From contig JAIOJX010000032.1 in the NCBI GenBank assembly GCA_022376925.1, positions 104,338,794-104,402,793 of the forward strand: 64,000 nucleotides of DNA. The letters run 5' to 3'. Each line of letters begins with the position of its first letter. The stretch's first letter is position 1. Shown here piece after piece: positions 1 to 10,885 of this stretch. This DNA comes from Tragulus kanchil. Lineage: Eukaryota; Chordata; Mammalia; Artiodactyla; Tragulidae. The notes under the pieces are model-generated. The model was not told the DNA's origin and made no database searches. It saw nothing but the letters and a program-made list of their open reading frames with translations. Both the position numbers and the translations under genes were made by a program.

Positions 1-893
1 ATTTCCGGGTTCTCTCTAGCCAGTCATTGTGCTCAGCCCATATTTGATCTGACTCAGGGTCCTTACGGGTGGGATTTTCCGTTGTGAGACAACTCATGAG
101 CAAGTTATGATTGTGTTTGGCCAGAGTGGATGGTTTCAGCCAACGGTTTGTTAACAGGTGAACGGGGTTAAGATGCTTCATGTTACAGGATGGAGAAACC
201 AAAGCTGAGACCAACTTGCCTGAGTCCACTCATCACGTCAGTAGCAGGTGGAAACCAAAAGTTAGCTTTCTAAGGTGCCCACAGTTGGGACTCGCTGACT
301 GCTCACTACAAACCAGGCCCCCAGCTAAGTAGGACCCTTACTTCTCACCCTCCAACAAGGCTCTGAGGGTGCTACCGTGTTTACGCAAGGCTTAGAGAGG
401 CCAGCAGCCTGCTGAAGGGCGCCTGACTGGTACGGGCAGAGGCAGGGAACCTGAGAACTCTGCACAGTCTCCCAGAACAAAAGCCTTTCTGTGCCTCACC
501 CCTTCATTTCTCACTTAGTCTCCTAAGTCTTCCCTGAGTTACAAACAGCAGACTCAAGCAGTTACTATTAATAACTAGGTATGTGAGGGAATATAGAAAC
601 AAAGGACCAGCAGTTAAACAAGAAAAGTAATGATAATAGTTCAGGGATAAAACAGAGTCCTACTTCCTCCTTTAGGAGTATACCTAACAATCTGCTGCAC
701 ATCTCTGAGCTGTTCTGCAGGAACTAAGACCCCACACTCAGGTGGAGAATGGTGACCATACGCTGCACGCAAGTGCTACATCCCAGATGGTTCAGAACAA
801 GAAGACTCCTGAAACACCACACTGTTACTTCACAACCAACCAATGAAAAGGAAGTCAGAAATCCTGGAGCCTTCATCCCCAAAGGCTGCCTTT
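1..893. other. Intergenic sequence, no gene recognised
   Basis: No open frame of note and no exon that I recognise. The composition is ordinary. The stretch ends at the left target-site copy of a LINE-1 3' end near 894-907. Confidence 0.5.
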
Positions 894-907
894 AAAAACG
901 CTCCCCT

Positions 908-1280
908 CCGAGCAGCAATGGAGAAACAGACTTAGAGAACAGACCTATGGTCATTGCAGGGAGGGAAGATTGGATGAGAAATATGGAAAGAGCAACAAGG
1001 AAACCTACACTATCATACGTAATAAAGATAACCAGTGTGATTAAGCTGTAAGACTAAAGGAACCTACATGGGGACTAAGCATCAACCTGGGGGTGTGGGA
1101 AGGGGGAAAGGGAGGGAGGGCTCATGAGAGAGGGGTCAGGGGTATATATCTATGACTGTTTGGGGATTATGTATACCTGTAAACAAGAAAACTCTGTAAA
1201 AACGTACAACAATAACTTCACTGTACACCTGAAGCTAATGCAACATTGTAAAACAAATATACCCCAATTTATTTAAAAAA
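908..1280 (+). mobile_element. LINE-1 3' end (ruminant type), 5'-truncated
   Basis: The stretch resembles the 3' untranslated region of ruminant LINE-1: a purine-rich block at about 1085-1135, then acctgaagctaatgcaac and an A-rich end. A close relative of its tail is at 45836-45972. Similar sequence flanks both ends (a[c/t]gctcccct at 899-907 and 1281-1290), a likely target-site duplication. Confidence 0.7.
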
Positions 1281-1380
1281 ATGCTCCCCTGTAAAAAATG
1301 TTCCCTGTAAAAAAAACACTCCCCTGAAGGCCACTGGGGAGCTTGGGGGTCTTTAGAGCCTGCTCTGTTCTAAACTGTGA

Positions 1381-3537
1381 CATTTCCATTTGTCTGGCCT
1401 CACTGTGCCTTGGGCACATGGACTCGAGTTTGATAACACCAGGAGTCTGGGTGCTTTGCTACAGCAGTTGGCTGTTTTGTGCTATGTTTCAGGAGGTCTG
1501 GGAAGCTTCCAGTGGCAATGACTCTTGAATAGTGCCATGAAGGAGCCAGGGACAGGACAGTCCAGGCTGAAGAGCTGCAGGGACCAGTGCAAGGAGGGAG
1601 CCTAAGGGCATGAGAAGTAGTCCCTTGTGGCTTGGATTCAGGAGGGGTGAACCTGACTCTGGACACTGAAGGATGCTGGCAAAGGGTTTCAGCAGGAAAC
1701 ACACATTTGCTTCCTCCTTGTGAAGAGGGGCTGCAGAGGCCCTCCGTACATGGATGTCATGACCAGACTACTTTGCAGGCATGAGGGGGAAAGTGACAGC
1801 CAGAAGATCAGTGCTGGGAGAAACAAGAAAGCTTCCAGCAGAAGGAAGGGGAGGGCCATTAAGGAGTGTGTCGACAGAAGAAAAATACGCAACTAAAAGC
1901 TGCATGTTAAGTTTTACTCAGGGACCTTAGTGAGAATTACAGTCCATGAGACAGCCTCTCAGATGGGTCTGTGGAACCACTCCGAAGAGATAAGGCAGGT
2001 GCCAGGATATATAGGTTTGCTTTTTTCTTGGTGGGAAAACAAACAAGTATAATTGAACATCAAAACATTACTGCTCGTCACAGAAAACAGACATCTCTTA
2101 TGAATGGTTTTGGCACTTTCTTATGCATGGGAAGGTACTAGAATCTCAGTTTATTGAAACCATCCTCTCTCTATATATATGCATCATGACTATCTAAGGC
2201 ACAGGATCTTTCTTGATTTTCTCCGTTGTGGACTCCCGTGACGGTGCACCACTGGTGGGAGGCTGCCAAGGCTAGTGGCTCTTGATCCTTATACAACTGG
2301 TAGACTGGGCACCATTCCTGGTTCCTGAAGGCAGGCAACAGTCTCTGTCTACAACTATTAGAAATATTTGGTAAGCATTTAGTACACGTCAAGCACTATG
2401 GCAAAATTGTATGTCTTAGCTCTTGTATCTTGTTTTCTCTTATCCTCACAAAGGAGCCTGGTTTGGCACATTTCCATTTGTCTGGCCTCACTGCGGAGTT
2501 TGATAACACCAGGAGTCTGGGTGCTTTGCTACAGCAGTTGGCTGTTTTGTGCTATGTTTCAGGAGGTCTGGGAAGCTTCCAGTGGCAATGACTCTTGAAT
2601 AGTGCCATGAAGGAGCCAGGGACAGGACAGTCCAGGCTGAAGAGCTGCAGGGACCAGTGCAAGGAGGGAGCCTAAGGGCATGAGAAGTAGTCCCTTGTGG
2701 CTTGGATTCAGGAGGGGTGAACCTGACTCTGGACACTGAAGGATGCTGGCAAAGGGTTTCAGCAGGAAACACACATTTGCTTCCTCCTTGTGAAGAGGGG
2801 CTGCAGAGGCCCTCCGTACATGGATGTCATGACCAGACTACTTTGCAGGCATGAGGGGGAAAGTGACAGCCAGAAGATCAGTGCTGGGAGAAACAAGAAA
2901 GCTTCCAGCAGAAGGAAGGGGAGGGCCATTAAGGAGTGTGTCGACAGAAGAAAAATACGCAACTAAAAGCTGCATGTTAAGTTTTACTCAGGGACCTTAG
3001 TGAGAATTACAGTCCATGAGACAGCCTCTCAGATGGGTCTGTGGAACCACTCCGAAGAGATAAGGCAGGTGCCAGGATATATAGGTTTGCTTTTTTCTTG
3101 GTGGGAAAACAAACAAGTATAATTGAACATCAAAACATTACTGCTCGTCACAGAAAACAGACATCTCTTATGAATGGTTTTGGCACTTTCTTATGCATGG
3201 GAAGGTACTAGAATCTCAGTTTATTGAAACCATCCTCTCTCTATATATATGCATCATGACTATCTAAGGCACAGGATCTTTCTTGATTTTCTCCGTTGTG
3301 GACTCCCGTGACGGTGCACCACTGGTGGGAGGCTGCCAAGGCTAGTGGCTCTTGATCCTTATACAACTGGTAGACTGGGCACCATTCCTGGTTCCTGAAG
3401 GCAGGCAACAGTCTCTGTCTACAACTATTAGAAATATTTGGTAAGCATTTAGTACACGTCAAGCACTATGGCAAAATTGTATGTCTTAGCTCTTGTATCT
3501 TGTTTTCTCTTATCCTCACAAAGGAGCCTGGTTTGGT
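1381..3537 (+). repeat. Direct duplication 1, ~1.08 kb
   Basis: Left copy 1381-2467, right copy 2469-3537. The offset is 1088 at the start and 1070 after an 18 bp difference near 1408-1428. Beyond that difference the copies look the same to the end. The content is non-coding. Junctions are abrupt and no transposon signature is present. Confidence 0.93.
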
Positions 3538-4090
3538 ATTCCTACCTAGTCACAAGGGCTAAGACAGATGAAGCTGCTTGGTTAAGACCACACAGTTTTT
3601 ACAGGGTGGTGCCAGGATCCTTGATTGGCTAAACCCAGAGTTCACCATCCCCACTCCTTGATGGCTCACTCTTTCTTAGCCAGGCCTCCCTAGAAGAGAA
3701 AGCTGGAGTAGGCCGGGGGGAGGCAGCCTGTCAACAGGAGGTAGCTGGTGACAGAAGAATGGGGTTCGTTCTGTTCTGGTTTATTGGTTTGTCTTTCAGA
3801 AAGAAGCAGGTGCTATAGCAACCTCCCAAACAGCATTCCATAAGCCAGATCCGGGAAGACACAGCGCCCAAGGCAACCAGCCAGGCCCTCCCTTGGTTCA
3901 CATCAGCAGAGCGGGGGATTCAATGCCACAGCCTGCAGAGAGAACTCAGGCAGCCAGCGTCAATATTTGCCATCTCCTGGCCTCCCTGATCCCAGCTCCA
4001 AGCTCAGTACCGTAAGTACAACAGGTTCTTTGCTGTGCAAACATACAGGGATAGATGGATGGAATTTAAAGTGACCCAGGCTTTGCCGCA
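3538..4090. other. Unique intergenic sequence
   Basis: No recognisable gene. It is moderately GC-rich around 3640-3980. Nothing further can be supported. Confidence 0.5.
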
Positions 4091-4436
4091 GGGTTTGGAT
4101 TGGAAATCTGGCCTGGTTTAACCTTCTGCCATCACTATTTGCCTCGGACGCTCCATTCATCCTTAGACTCACCCAACCGCAGACATCAGAGCTGGCGAGG
4201 AGTTCAGAGTCCAGCCAGACTTCTGAGAGGAAGACACTGCTTCCTGGAGGGAGGGGACCAGCCTAAACCGGCAGTGTCTGTTGCTGGGATTCCGCGGGCC
4301 ACTCAGAAAATCCAAGGCAGGCAGAAGTGATTTCTCTGAGCTGTTTTTGCTAAAAAATAAAAAAATTATTCAATTGCATTTATATTCAGTGAAACACACA
4401 GACCTTAAGTATATAGTTCAGTGAGTTTTTAAAAAG

Positions 4437-4652
4437 GTTATTTGGCTGCATTGGGTCTTAGTTGCAGTACGTGGGATCTTTCATTGTGGTGCATGGACTC
4501 TAGTTGTAGCAGGTGGGCTCAGTAGTTGTAATGCACTCGCTTAGTTCCTCCGTGGCTTGTGGGATCCTAGCTCCATGACCAGGGAATGAACTCGTGTCCC
4601 CTGCATTGTGAGGTGGATTCTTAACAACTGGACTATCAGGGGTCCAGTGAGT
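4437..4652 (-). mobile_element. CHR-type tRNA-derived SINE (copy at 5536-5751)
   Basis: The minus-strand orientation is shown by the reversed SINE head 'ggactatcaggggtcc' at the right and the accaggga...tgaac box-B-like segment at about 4577-4592. The tail is at the left. This family is characteristic of cetruminants. The second copy is part of duplication 2. Confidence 0.8.
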
Positions 4653-4734
4653 TGTTTTTTTTTTTTTTTTTTTAAAAAAAAACACCTTTATTGAAGTATA
4701 GTTGACAAACAGTAATTACCTATAGATCAGGATG

Positions 4735-4858
4735 TTCTCTTGGAGAAAGCAATGGCAACCCATTCTTGCCTGGAGAATCTCATGGACAGTGGAGCCTGGT
4801 GGGGCACAGTCCATGGGGTGGCAGAGTTAGACATAACTGAGCGACTAAGCACACACCA
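4735..4858 (+). mobile_element. Bov-tA-type SINE fragment (copy at 5834-5957)
   Basis: It carries the ruminant Bov-tA 3' half: tgcctggagaatctcatgga, then a gagcctggtggg-type segment, then gactaagcac. The tRNA-like 5' half is missing. It lies within LINE-1 sequence. Confidence 0.8.
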
Positions 4859-6689
4859 CTGTACACATTTAAAACGCACACTTTGATAAGTTGGGGCACA
4901 CATATATACCCCTGAGACTATTACATAGTTTCATTTCCACAGTGAACATGTCCATCACCCTCAGGAGTCTTTGTGCCCCTTGGTAATTCTTCACTCTCAC
5001 TCCACCCTGATCCCCACTCCGACATTTAGACAACCACTGATTTTCCATCAGTATAGGTTAGTTTGTACTTTTCTAGGATGTCACGTAAGGACAATCATAC
5101 AGAATATACTTTGTTTTTGGTCTTTCCGGTTTCTTTCTCTCAGAAAGCAAAACCATGTTGTAGCATGTCCAGTCAGTCCGGGTTATGACAGGGTTTGGAT
5201 TGGAAATCTGGCCTGGTTTAACCTTCTGCCATCACTATTTGCCTCGGACGCTCCATTCTCCTTAGGCTCACCCACCCGCCGACAGCAGAGCTGGCGCGGA
5301 GTTCAGAGTCCAGCCAGACTTCTGAGAGGAAGACACTGCTTCCTGGAGGGAGGGGACCAGCCTAAACCGGCAGTGTCTGTTGCTGGGATTCCGCGGGCCA
5401 CTCAGAAAATCCAAGGCAGGCAGAAGTGATTTCTCTGAGCTGTTTTTGCTAAAAAATAAAAAAATTATTCAATTGCATTTATATTCAGTGAAACACACAG
5501 ACCTTAAGTATATAGTTCAGTGAGTTTTTAAAAAGGTTATTTGGCTGCATTGGGTCTTAGTTGCAGTACGTGGGATCTTTCATTGTGGTGCATGGACTCT
5601 AGTTGTAGCAGGTGGGCTCAGTAGTTGTAATGCACTCGCTTAGTTCCTCCGTGGCTTGTGGGATCCTAGCTCCATGACCAGGGAATGAACTCGTGTCCCC
5701 TGCATTGTGAGGTGGATTCTTAACAACTGGACTATCAGGGGTCCAGTGAGTTGTTTTTTTTTTTTTTTTTTTAAAAAAAAACACCTTTATTGAAGTATAG
5801 TTGACAAACAGTAATTACCTATAGATCAGGATGTTCTCTTGGAGAAAGCAATGGCAACCCATTCTTGCCTGGAGAATCTCATGGACAGTGGAGCCTGGTG
5901 GGGCACAGTCCATGGGGTGGCAGAGTTAGACATAACTGAGCGACTAAGCACACACCACTGTACACATTTAAAACGCACACTTTGATAAGTTGGGGCACAC
6001 ATATATACCCCTGAGACTATTACATAGTTTCATTTCCACAGTGAACATGTCCATCACCCTCAGGAGTCTTTGTGCCCCTTGGTAATTCTTCACTCTCACT
6101 CCACCCTGATCCCCACTCCGACATTTAGACAACCACTGATTTTCCATCAGTATAGGTTAGTTTGTACTTTTCTAGGATGTCACGTAAGGACAATCATACA
6201 GAATATACTTTGTTTTTGGTCTTTCCGGTTTCTTTCTCTCAGAAAGCTCTTATGAAATTTATCCATGTTGTAGCATGTCCAGTCAGTCCTTTTTATTGCT
6301 GAATAGTATTGTGTTGTTTGGATGCACCATAATTTGTGAGTTTTCAGGCTTAAGAGATGCACTCTTCACTGACCCATTCATTTGCTAATAGATTTAAGGT
6401 TATTCCCAGTTTGGGCTATTATAAATGAACATTTTGTATAGATCTTTGTATGGAGATATGCTTCTCATTTCATTTATCTTGGAAAACAGAATGGCTGGAT
6501 GTGGTAGACATATGTTTAACTGTTTATAGAACCGTTATAGAACCGTTTGTTTTCCAGCATGGTTGTAGCGTATCCTTACCAACACTTGGTATGATATGTC
6601 TTTATTTAATTTTAACTAGTCTAATGGGTGTGTGGTAACATCTCATTCTTTTGTTGTTTGGTTGGTTTGGGATTTTTTTTTTCTCTTTT

Positions 6690-6795
6690 TTGGCTGTGCT
6701 ACTGGACCTGTGGGGTACTCTGACCAGGGATAAAGCTGTGTCTCCTGCAGTGGAAGCATGAGTCTTAACCACTAGACTGCCAGGGAAGTCTCATT
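6690..6795 (-). mobile_element. Short CHR-type SINE
   Basis: Reversed SINE with ttggctgtgctactgga at the left and gactgccagggaagtc at the right. It is inserted in LINE-1 sequence. Confidence 0.75.
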
Positions 6796-6961
6796 GTGAT
6801 TTTACTTTGTGTTTTCCTAATGACCAATGGTGTTGAGCATCTTTTCATGTATTTATTTGCCATCCATCTATCTCTGTTGGTGAAAAGTTTGTCCAAATTT
6901 TTTTAACTGATTGTTTTTTCATTATTGGGTCTTTTTCTTTTCCCCATCATGCCTCTTTTAT

Positions 6962-7176
6962 TTTTTATATTTTTATTTTCATCCATTTATTTATTCTTTG
7001 GCATGTGTGGGCCTTCCATTGCAGTGGCTTCTTTGCACAGAGCACCGGCTTGCTATTTGACACACAGGTCCAGCCGCTCCGAGGCACGTGGGATCTTTCC
7101 CAGCCAGGGATTGAACTGGTGCCTCCTGCACTGCAAGATGGACTCATTACCCACTAGACCACCAGGGAAGCCCCAT
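6962..7176 (-). mobile_element. CHR-type SINE (copy at 8071-8279)
   Basis: A reversed SINE ending agaccaccagggaagcc at the right, with the reversed box-B region agccagggattgaact at about 7100-7115. A related short open frame here is SINE sequence, not a gene. Confidence 0.85.
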
Positions 7177-7195
7177 TATTGGGTTTTTAAAAACA

Positions 7196-7527
7196 CCTTT
7201 TAATTTATTTTGGCTGTACTGGGCCTTGGTTGCTGCACGGGCTTTTTCTCTACTTGCAGTGAGCAGGGGTCACCCCTTGTTGAGGTGGGCTTCTCATTGC
7301 CGGGGCTTCTCCCCTTGCTGAGCACAGGCTCCATGGCTTGCAGGCCTCAGTAGCTGTGGTACATGGGCTCAGCAGTTGAAGCTCCCAGGCTCTAGAGCAC
7401 AAGGTTCAGTAGTTGTGGTGCATGGGCTTAGCCACTCCGCATGTGGGGTCTTCCCAGACCAAAGATCAAACCCATGTCTCCTGAACTGGCAGGCAGACTC
7501 TACCACCGAGCCATCAGGGAAACCCCA
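7196..7527 (-). mobile_element. Long CHR-type SINE (copy at 8299-8630)
   Basis: Reversed SINE with a repeated 'cagtagttgtggt'-type body and the head gagccatcagggaaacccc at the right. The internal short motif is repeated several times, as in full-length CHR elements. Confidence 0.8.
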
Positions 7528-8989
7528 TTACTGGGTTTTGAAAAATATTTTATATATTCTGAACACATATGGCTTGTCTTCATTCTCTTAACAGTGTTTT
7601 TCAAAAAAGCAAAAGTTTTTTGTTTTGAGGAAATCCAGTTTATCAGTTTTTTCTTTCATGGATCATGCTTCTTCTGTTGTATTTAAGAGACAATTGCCTA
7701 ACCCAGGTCACAAAGATTTTATCCTATCTCTTCTTCTAGAAGGTTTTCTTCTTTCAAGAAAAATTCCATTTTATAACGGAATGATTAAAATGCTCCATTC
7801 TTTTGTTTAGATAAATTCCAACATCATCAAAGCTGATTTCTCCACAGGGACAAAATGATCCTCTTTCTTTGAAAAGCTATTGACAAAAAACATTTTTAAA
7901 GGGGATTTAAACTTACCAATGTGTGAGCATCTTTTCAACTGTTTTGTTTTTCATTATTTGATTTATTTGCCATCCATCTATCTCTGTTGGTGAAAAGTTT
8001 GTCCAAATTTTTTTAACTGATTGTTTTTTCATTATTGGGTCTTTTTCTTTTCCCCATCATGCCTCTTTTATTTGTATTTATTTTCATCCATTTATTTATT
8101 CTTTGGCATGTGTGGGCCTTCCATTGCAGTGGCTTCTTTGCACAGAGCACCGGCTTGCTATTTGACACACAGGTCCAGCCGCTCCGAGGCACGTGGGATC
8201 TTTCCCAGCCAGGGATTGAACTGGTGCCTCCTGCACTGCAAGATGGACTCATTACCCACTAGACCACCAGGGAAGCCCCATTATTGGGTTTTTAAAAACA
8301 CCTTTTAATTTATTTTGGCTGTACTGGGCCTTGGTTGCTGCACGGGCTTTTTCTCTACTTGCAGTGAGCAGGGGTCACCCCTTGTTGAGGTGGGCTTCTC
8401 ATTGCCGGGGCTTCTCCCTTGCTGAGCACAGGCTCCATGGCTTGCAGGCCTCAGTAGCTGTGGTACATGGGCTCAGCAGTTGAAGCTCCCAGGCTCTAGA
8501 GCACAAGGTTCAGTAGTTGTGGTGCATGGGCTTAGCCACTCCGCATGTGGGGTCTTCCCAGACCAAAGATCAAACCCATGTCTCCTGAACTGGCAGGCAG
8601 ACTCTACCACCGAGCCATCAGGGAAACCCCATTACTGGGTTTTGAAAAATATTTTATATATTCTGAACACATATGGCTTGTCTTCATTCTCTTAACAGTG
8701 TTTTTCAAAAAAGCAAAAGTTTTTTGTTTTGAGGAAATCCAGTTTATCAGTTTTTCTTTCATGGATCATGCTTCTTCTGTTGTATTTAAGAGACAATTGC
8801 CTAACCCAGGTCACAAAGATTTTATCCTATCTCTTCTTCTAGAAGGTTTTCTTCTTTCAAGAAAAATTCCATTTTATAACGGAATGATTAAAATGCTCCA
8901 TTCTTTTGTTTAGATAAATTCCAACATCATCAAAGCTGATTTCTCCACAGGGACAAAATGATCCTCTTTCTTTGAAAAGCTATTGACAC

Positions 8990-9480
8990 AAAAAGATTAA
9001 AGCTCAGTTTGGTTTCATTGGAAGGTCTGAAGTAAAATCATTGTTTGTAAGGATTGATGAATAAGACATTCATTAATTAAACTTCAAAATATCACTTTGA
9101 AGTGAATAATACTGAATTCATTGAATCACTGGTGAGATTCTGGCAAATAAATTGAACAATTAGACTTGTTCAGAAAAGCCATTTTTAAAGTCTAGAAAAG
9201 GAATCCAGGAGTTTCCAACGCCTCTTCCTCCATGTAAAATTACTTTCGGTTTTGGAATCGGATACTCAGTGCGTAGATGCAGTAAGGGAATTCTGCTGTG
9301 ACCTAGATGGAACTCTAAGTACAACCTAGACAACCTACATACAGTATCAGTATTTCGTATTTGGAATAGCTATCCAATATGGATCACATCTGGAGGAAGA
9401 GGCTCAAGGGAAGTCCATGAGTGCTTTCAGAGTGCTTTCACAGAGCTGAACACTTGTCCTGACCTCCAGTTCTGAGGTAA
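8990..9480. other. Unique intergenic sequence
   Basis: AT-rich sequence with no recognisable gene or repeat. Confidence 0.4.
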
Positions 9481-9652
9481 CTTCAGTGTTTTAGGTTTTA
9501 TAATTAGGCCTATGATTAACATTGAGATAAACTTTGTACATGCTATAGATAATGAATCAAAATTGTTTTTGTTTTGTATTCACACATGGACTCCAACTGT
9601 TCCAGCCCCATTTGTTGAAAAGACAATAACCCTTCCTTTACTTGATCATCCT

Positions 9653-9840
9653 TGGTGGTGGTTTAGTCGCTAATTTGTGTCTGACTCCTGTATCCTTATG
9701 GACTGTAGCCCACCAGGTTTCTCTGTCCATGGGATTTCCCAGGAAAAAAATACTGGAGTGGGTAGCCATTCCCTTCTCCAGGGGATCTTCCTTACCTAGG
9801 GATTGAACTCAAGTCTCCTGCATTGCAGGAAGATTCGTTT
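9653..9840 (-). mobile_element. Bov-tA SINE, reversed, interrupted
   Basis: It has the reversed Bov-tA features ctgtagcccaccaggt, gggattgaactcaagtctcc and gcattgcagg. Its remaining right end (aacggactaaaccaccaact) reappears at about 10300-10325, after two later insertions. Confidence 0.8.
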
Positions 9841-10131
9841 TTTTTTTTTTTTTTTGTAATTTAAAAAAAAAAAATTTTGGCCTCTTCCATTGGTCTTTTA
9901 TTTATTTCCATCAATCTTCATTCTCTGGCCTGCGTGGACCTCCCATTGAAATGGCCTCTCTTGCTGCAGAGCACGGGCTCCGGGTGCATGTGCCCTAGAG
10001 TGCTGGCTCACAACTGGACACACTAGTCCAGCCACTCCACGGCACGTGGGATCCTCTCAGGTCAGGGATTGAACCAGCGACCCTTGCACTGCAAGGCAGA
10101 CTCTCCACCCACTGGACCACCAGGGAAGCCC
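9841..10131 (-). mobile_element. CHR-type SINE inserted into the Bov-tA
   Basis: A poly-T start, then the reversed SINE body, then gaccaccagggaagccc at the right. It is flanked by gcaggaagattc (9826-9837) and gcaggaggattc (10134-10145), which look like its target-site duplication. Confidence 0.8.
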
Positions 10132-10145
10132 TGCAGGAGGATTCT

Positions 10146-10285
10146 TTTTTTTTTTTTTTGGTACTTTTTAATATTATTTTTATTTTACTTTTACAGAGTT
10201 TTGTTGTTTACAGGTGTGTATGATCCCAGATTAGTCATATGTATATCCCCCCATCCCACCCCTCCAGGCCTTCGCACAGCGCCCT
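10146..10285 (-). mobile_element. LINE-1 3' fragment inserted beside the SINE
   Basis: A poly-T start followed by agagttttgttgtttac and ccccatcccacccctccagg, like the reversed 3' end of ruminant LINE-1. It is bounded by gcaggaggatt on both sides (10134 and 10286), a second target-site duplication. Confidence 0.65.
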
Positions 10286-10536
10286 GCAGGAGGATTTTTA
10301 ACGGACTAAACCACCAACTAAGCCCTTCAATTGTCCTTGCATCTCTGTTAAAAAATGCTAATTCATACACTTGTGGTCTATTTGTTCCATTGATTTATTT
10401 GTCGGTCTTGATGCCAATACCACAGTCTTGATTCTGGTTTCTTTACAATAATACTTGAAATCAGGTAGTGTTACACCTTTTATCTGAAGCTGTTTTGGCT
10501 ATTCTAGGTCCTTTGCCTTTCCATATGAATTTTTAA

Positions 10537-10808
10537 AATTTATTTATTTTGGGTTGCTCTGGGTCTTTGTTGCTGCGTGTGGGCTTTCTCTAGTCATGGT
10601 GAACAGGGGCTGCTCTCTAGTGGAGCACAGGCTGCAGGGTGTGCAAGCTTCAGTAGTTACGGCTCGCAGGTTCTACTATCCAGGCTCAGTAGTTGTGTGC
10701 ATGGGCTTATTTGCTCTGCAGCATGTGGAATCATCCTGGACCAAGGATCAAACCCATGTGTCCTGCATTGGCAGGTGAATTCTTTACCACTGGACCACCA
10801 GGCCAGTC
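10537..10808 (-). mobile_element. CHR-type SINE
   Basis: Reversed SINE with tttattttgggttgctctg at the left and ggaccaccaggccagtcc at the right. The adjoining LINE-1 sequence (atatgaattttaa / gtatgaatttta) resumes across it. Confidence 0.8.
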
Positions 10809-10885
10809 CTCCGTATGAATTTTAGAATCAGTTTGCCAGTTTCTTTATAAAAGTTCTGTGGGAATTTTGATTGAGATTGCAGTAA

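Larger units (their letters stand above)
4091..6288 (+). repeat. Direct duplication 2, ~1.1 kb
   Basis: Left copy 4091-5188, right copy 5191-6288, offset 1099-1100. Small differences cluster at the start of the right copy (5258-5300) and at the end of the left copy, where 5148-5152 lacks about 16 bp present near 6247-6262. The block contains a CHR SINE and part of a LINE-1. Confidence 0.94.
6851..8989 (+). repeat. Direct duplication 3, ~1.1 kb
   Basis: Left copy 6851-7886, right copy 7961-8989. The offset is 1110 at the start and 1103 at the end because of small indels, several in T or A runs. About 75 bp of non-matching sequence separates the copies. The block contains two SINEs and LINE-1. 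Confidence 0.92.

Noticed and set aside
4971..5429. A 152-residue open frame on the plus strand
   Set aside because: It crosses the junction of duplication 2 and joins LINE-1 sequence to the duplicated unique segment, so it is an assembly-made fusion.
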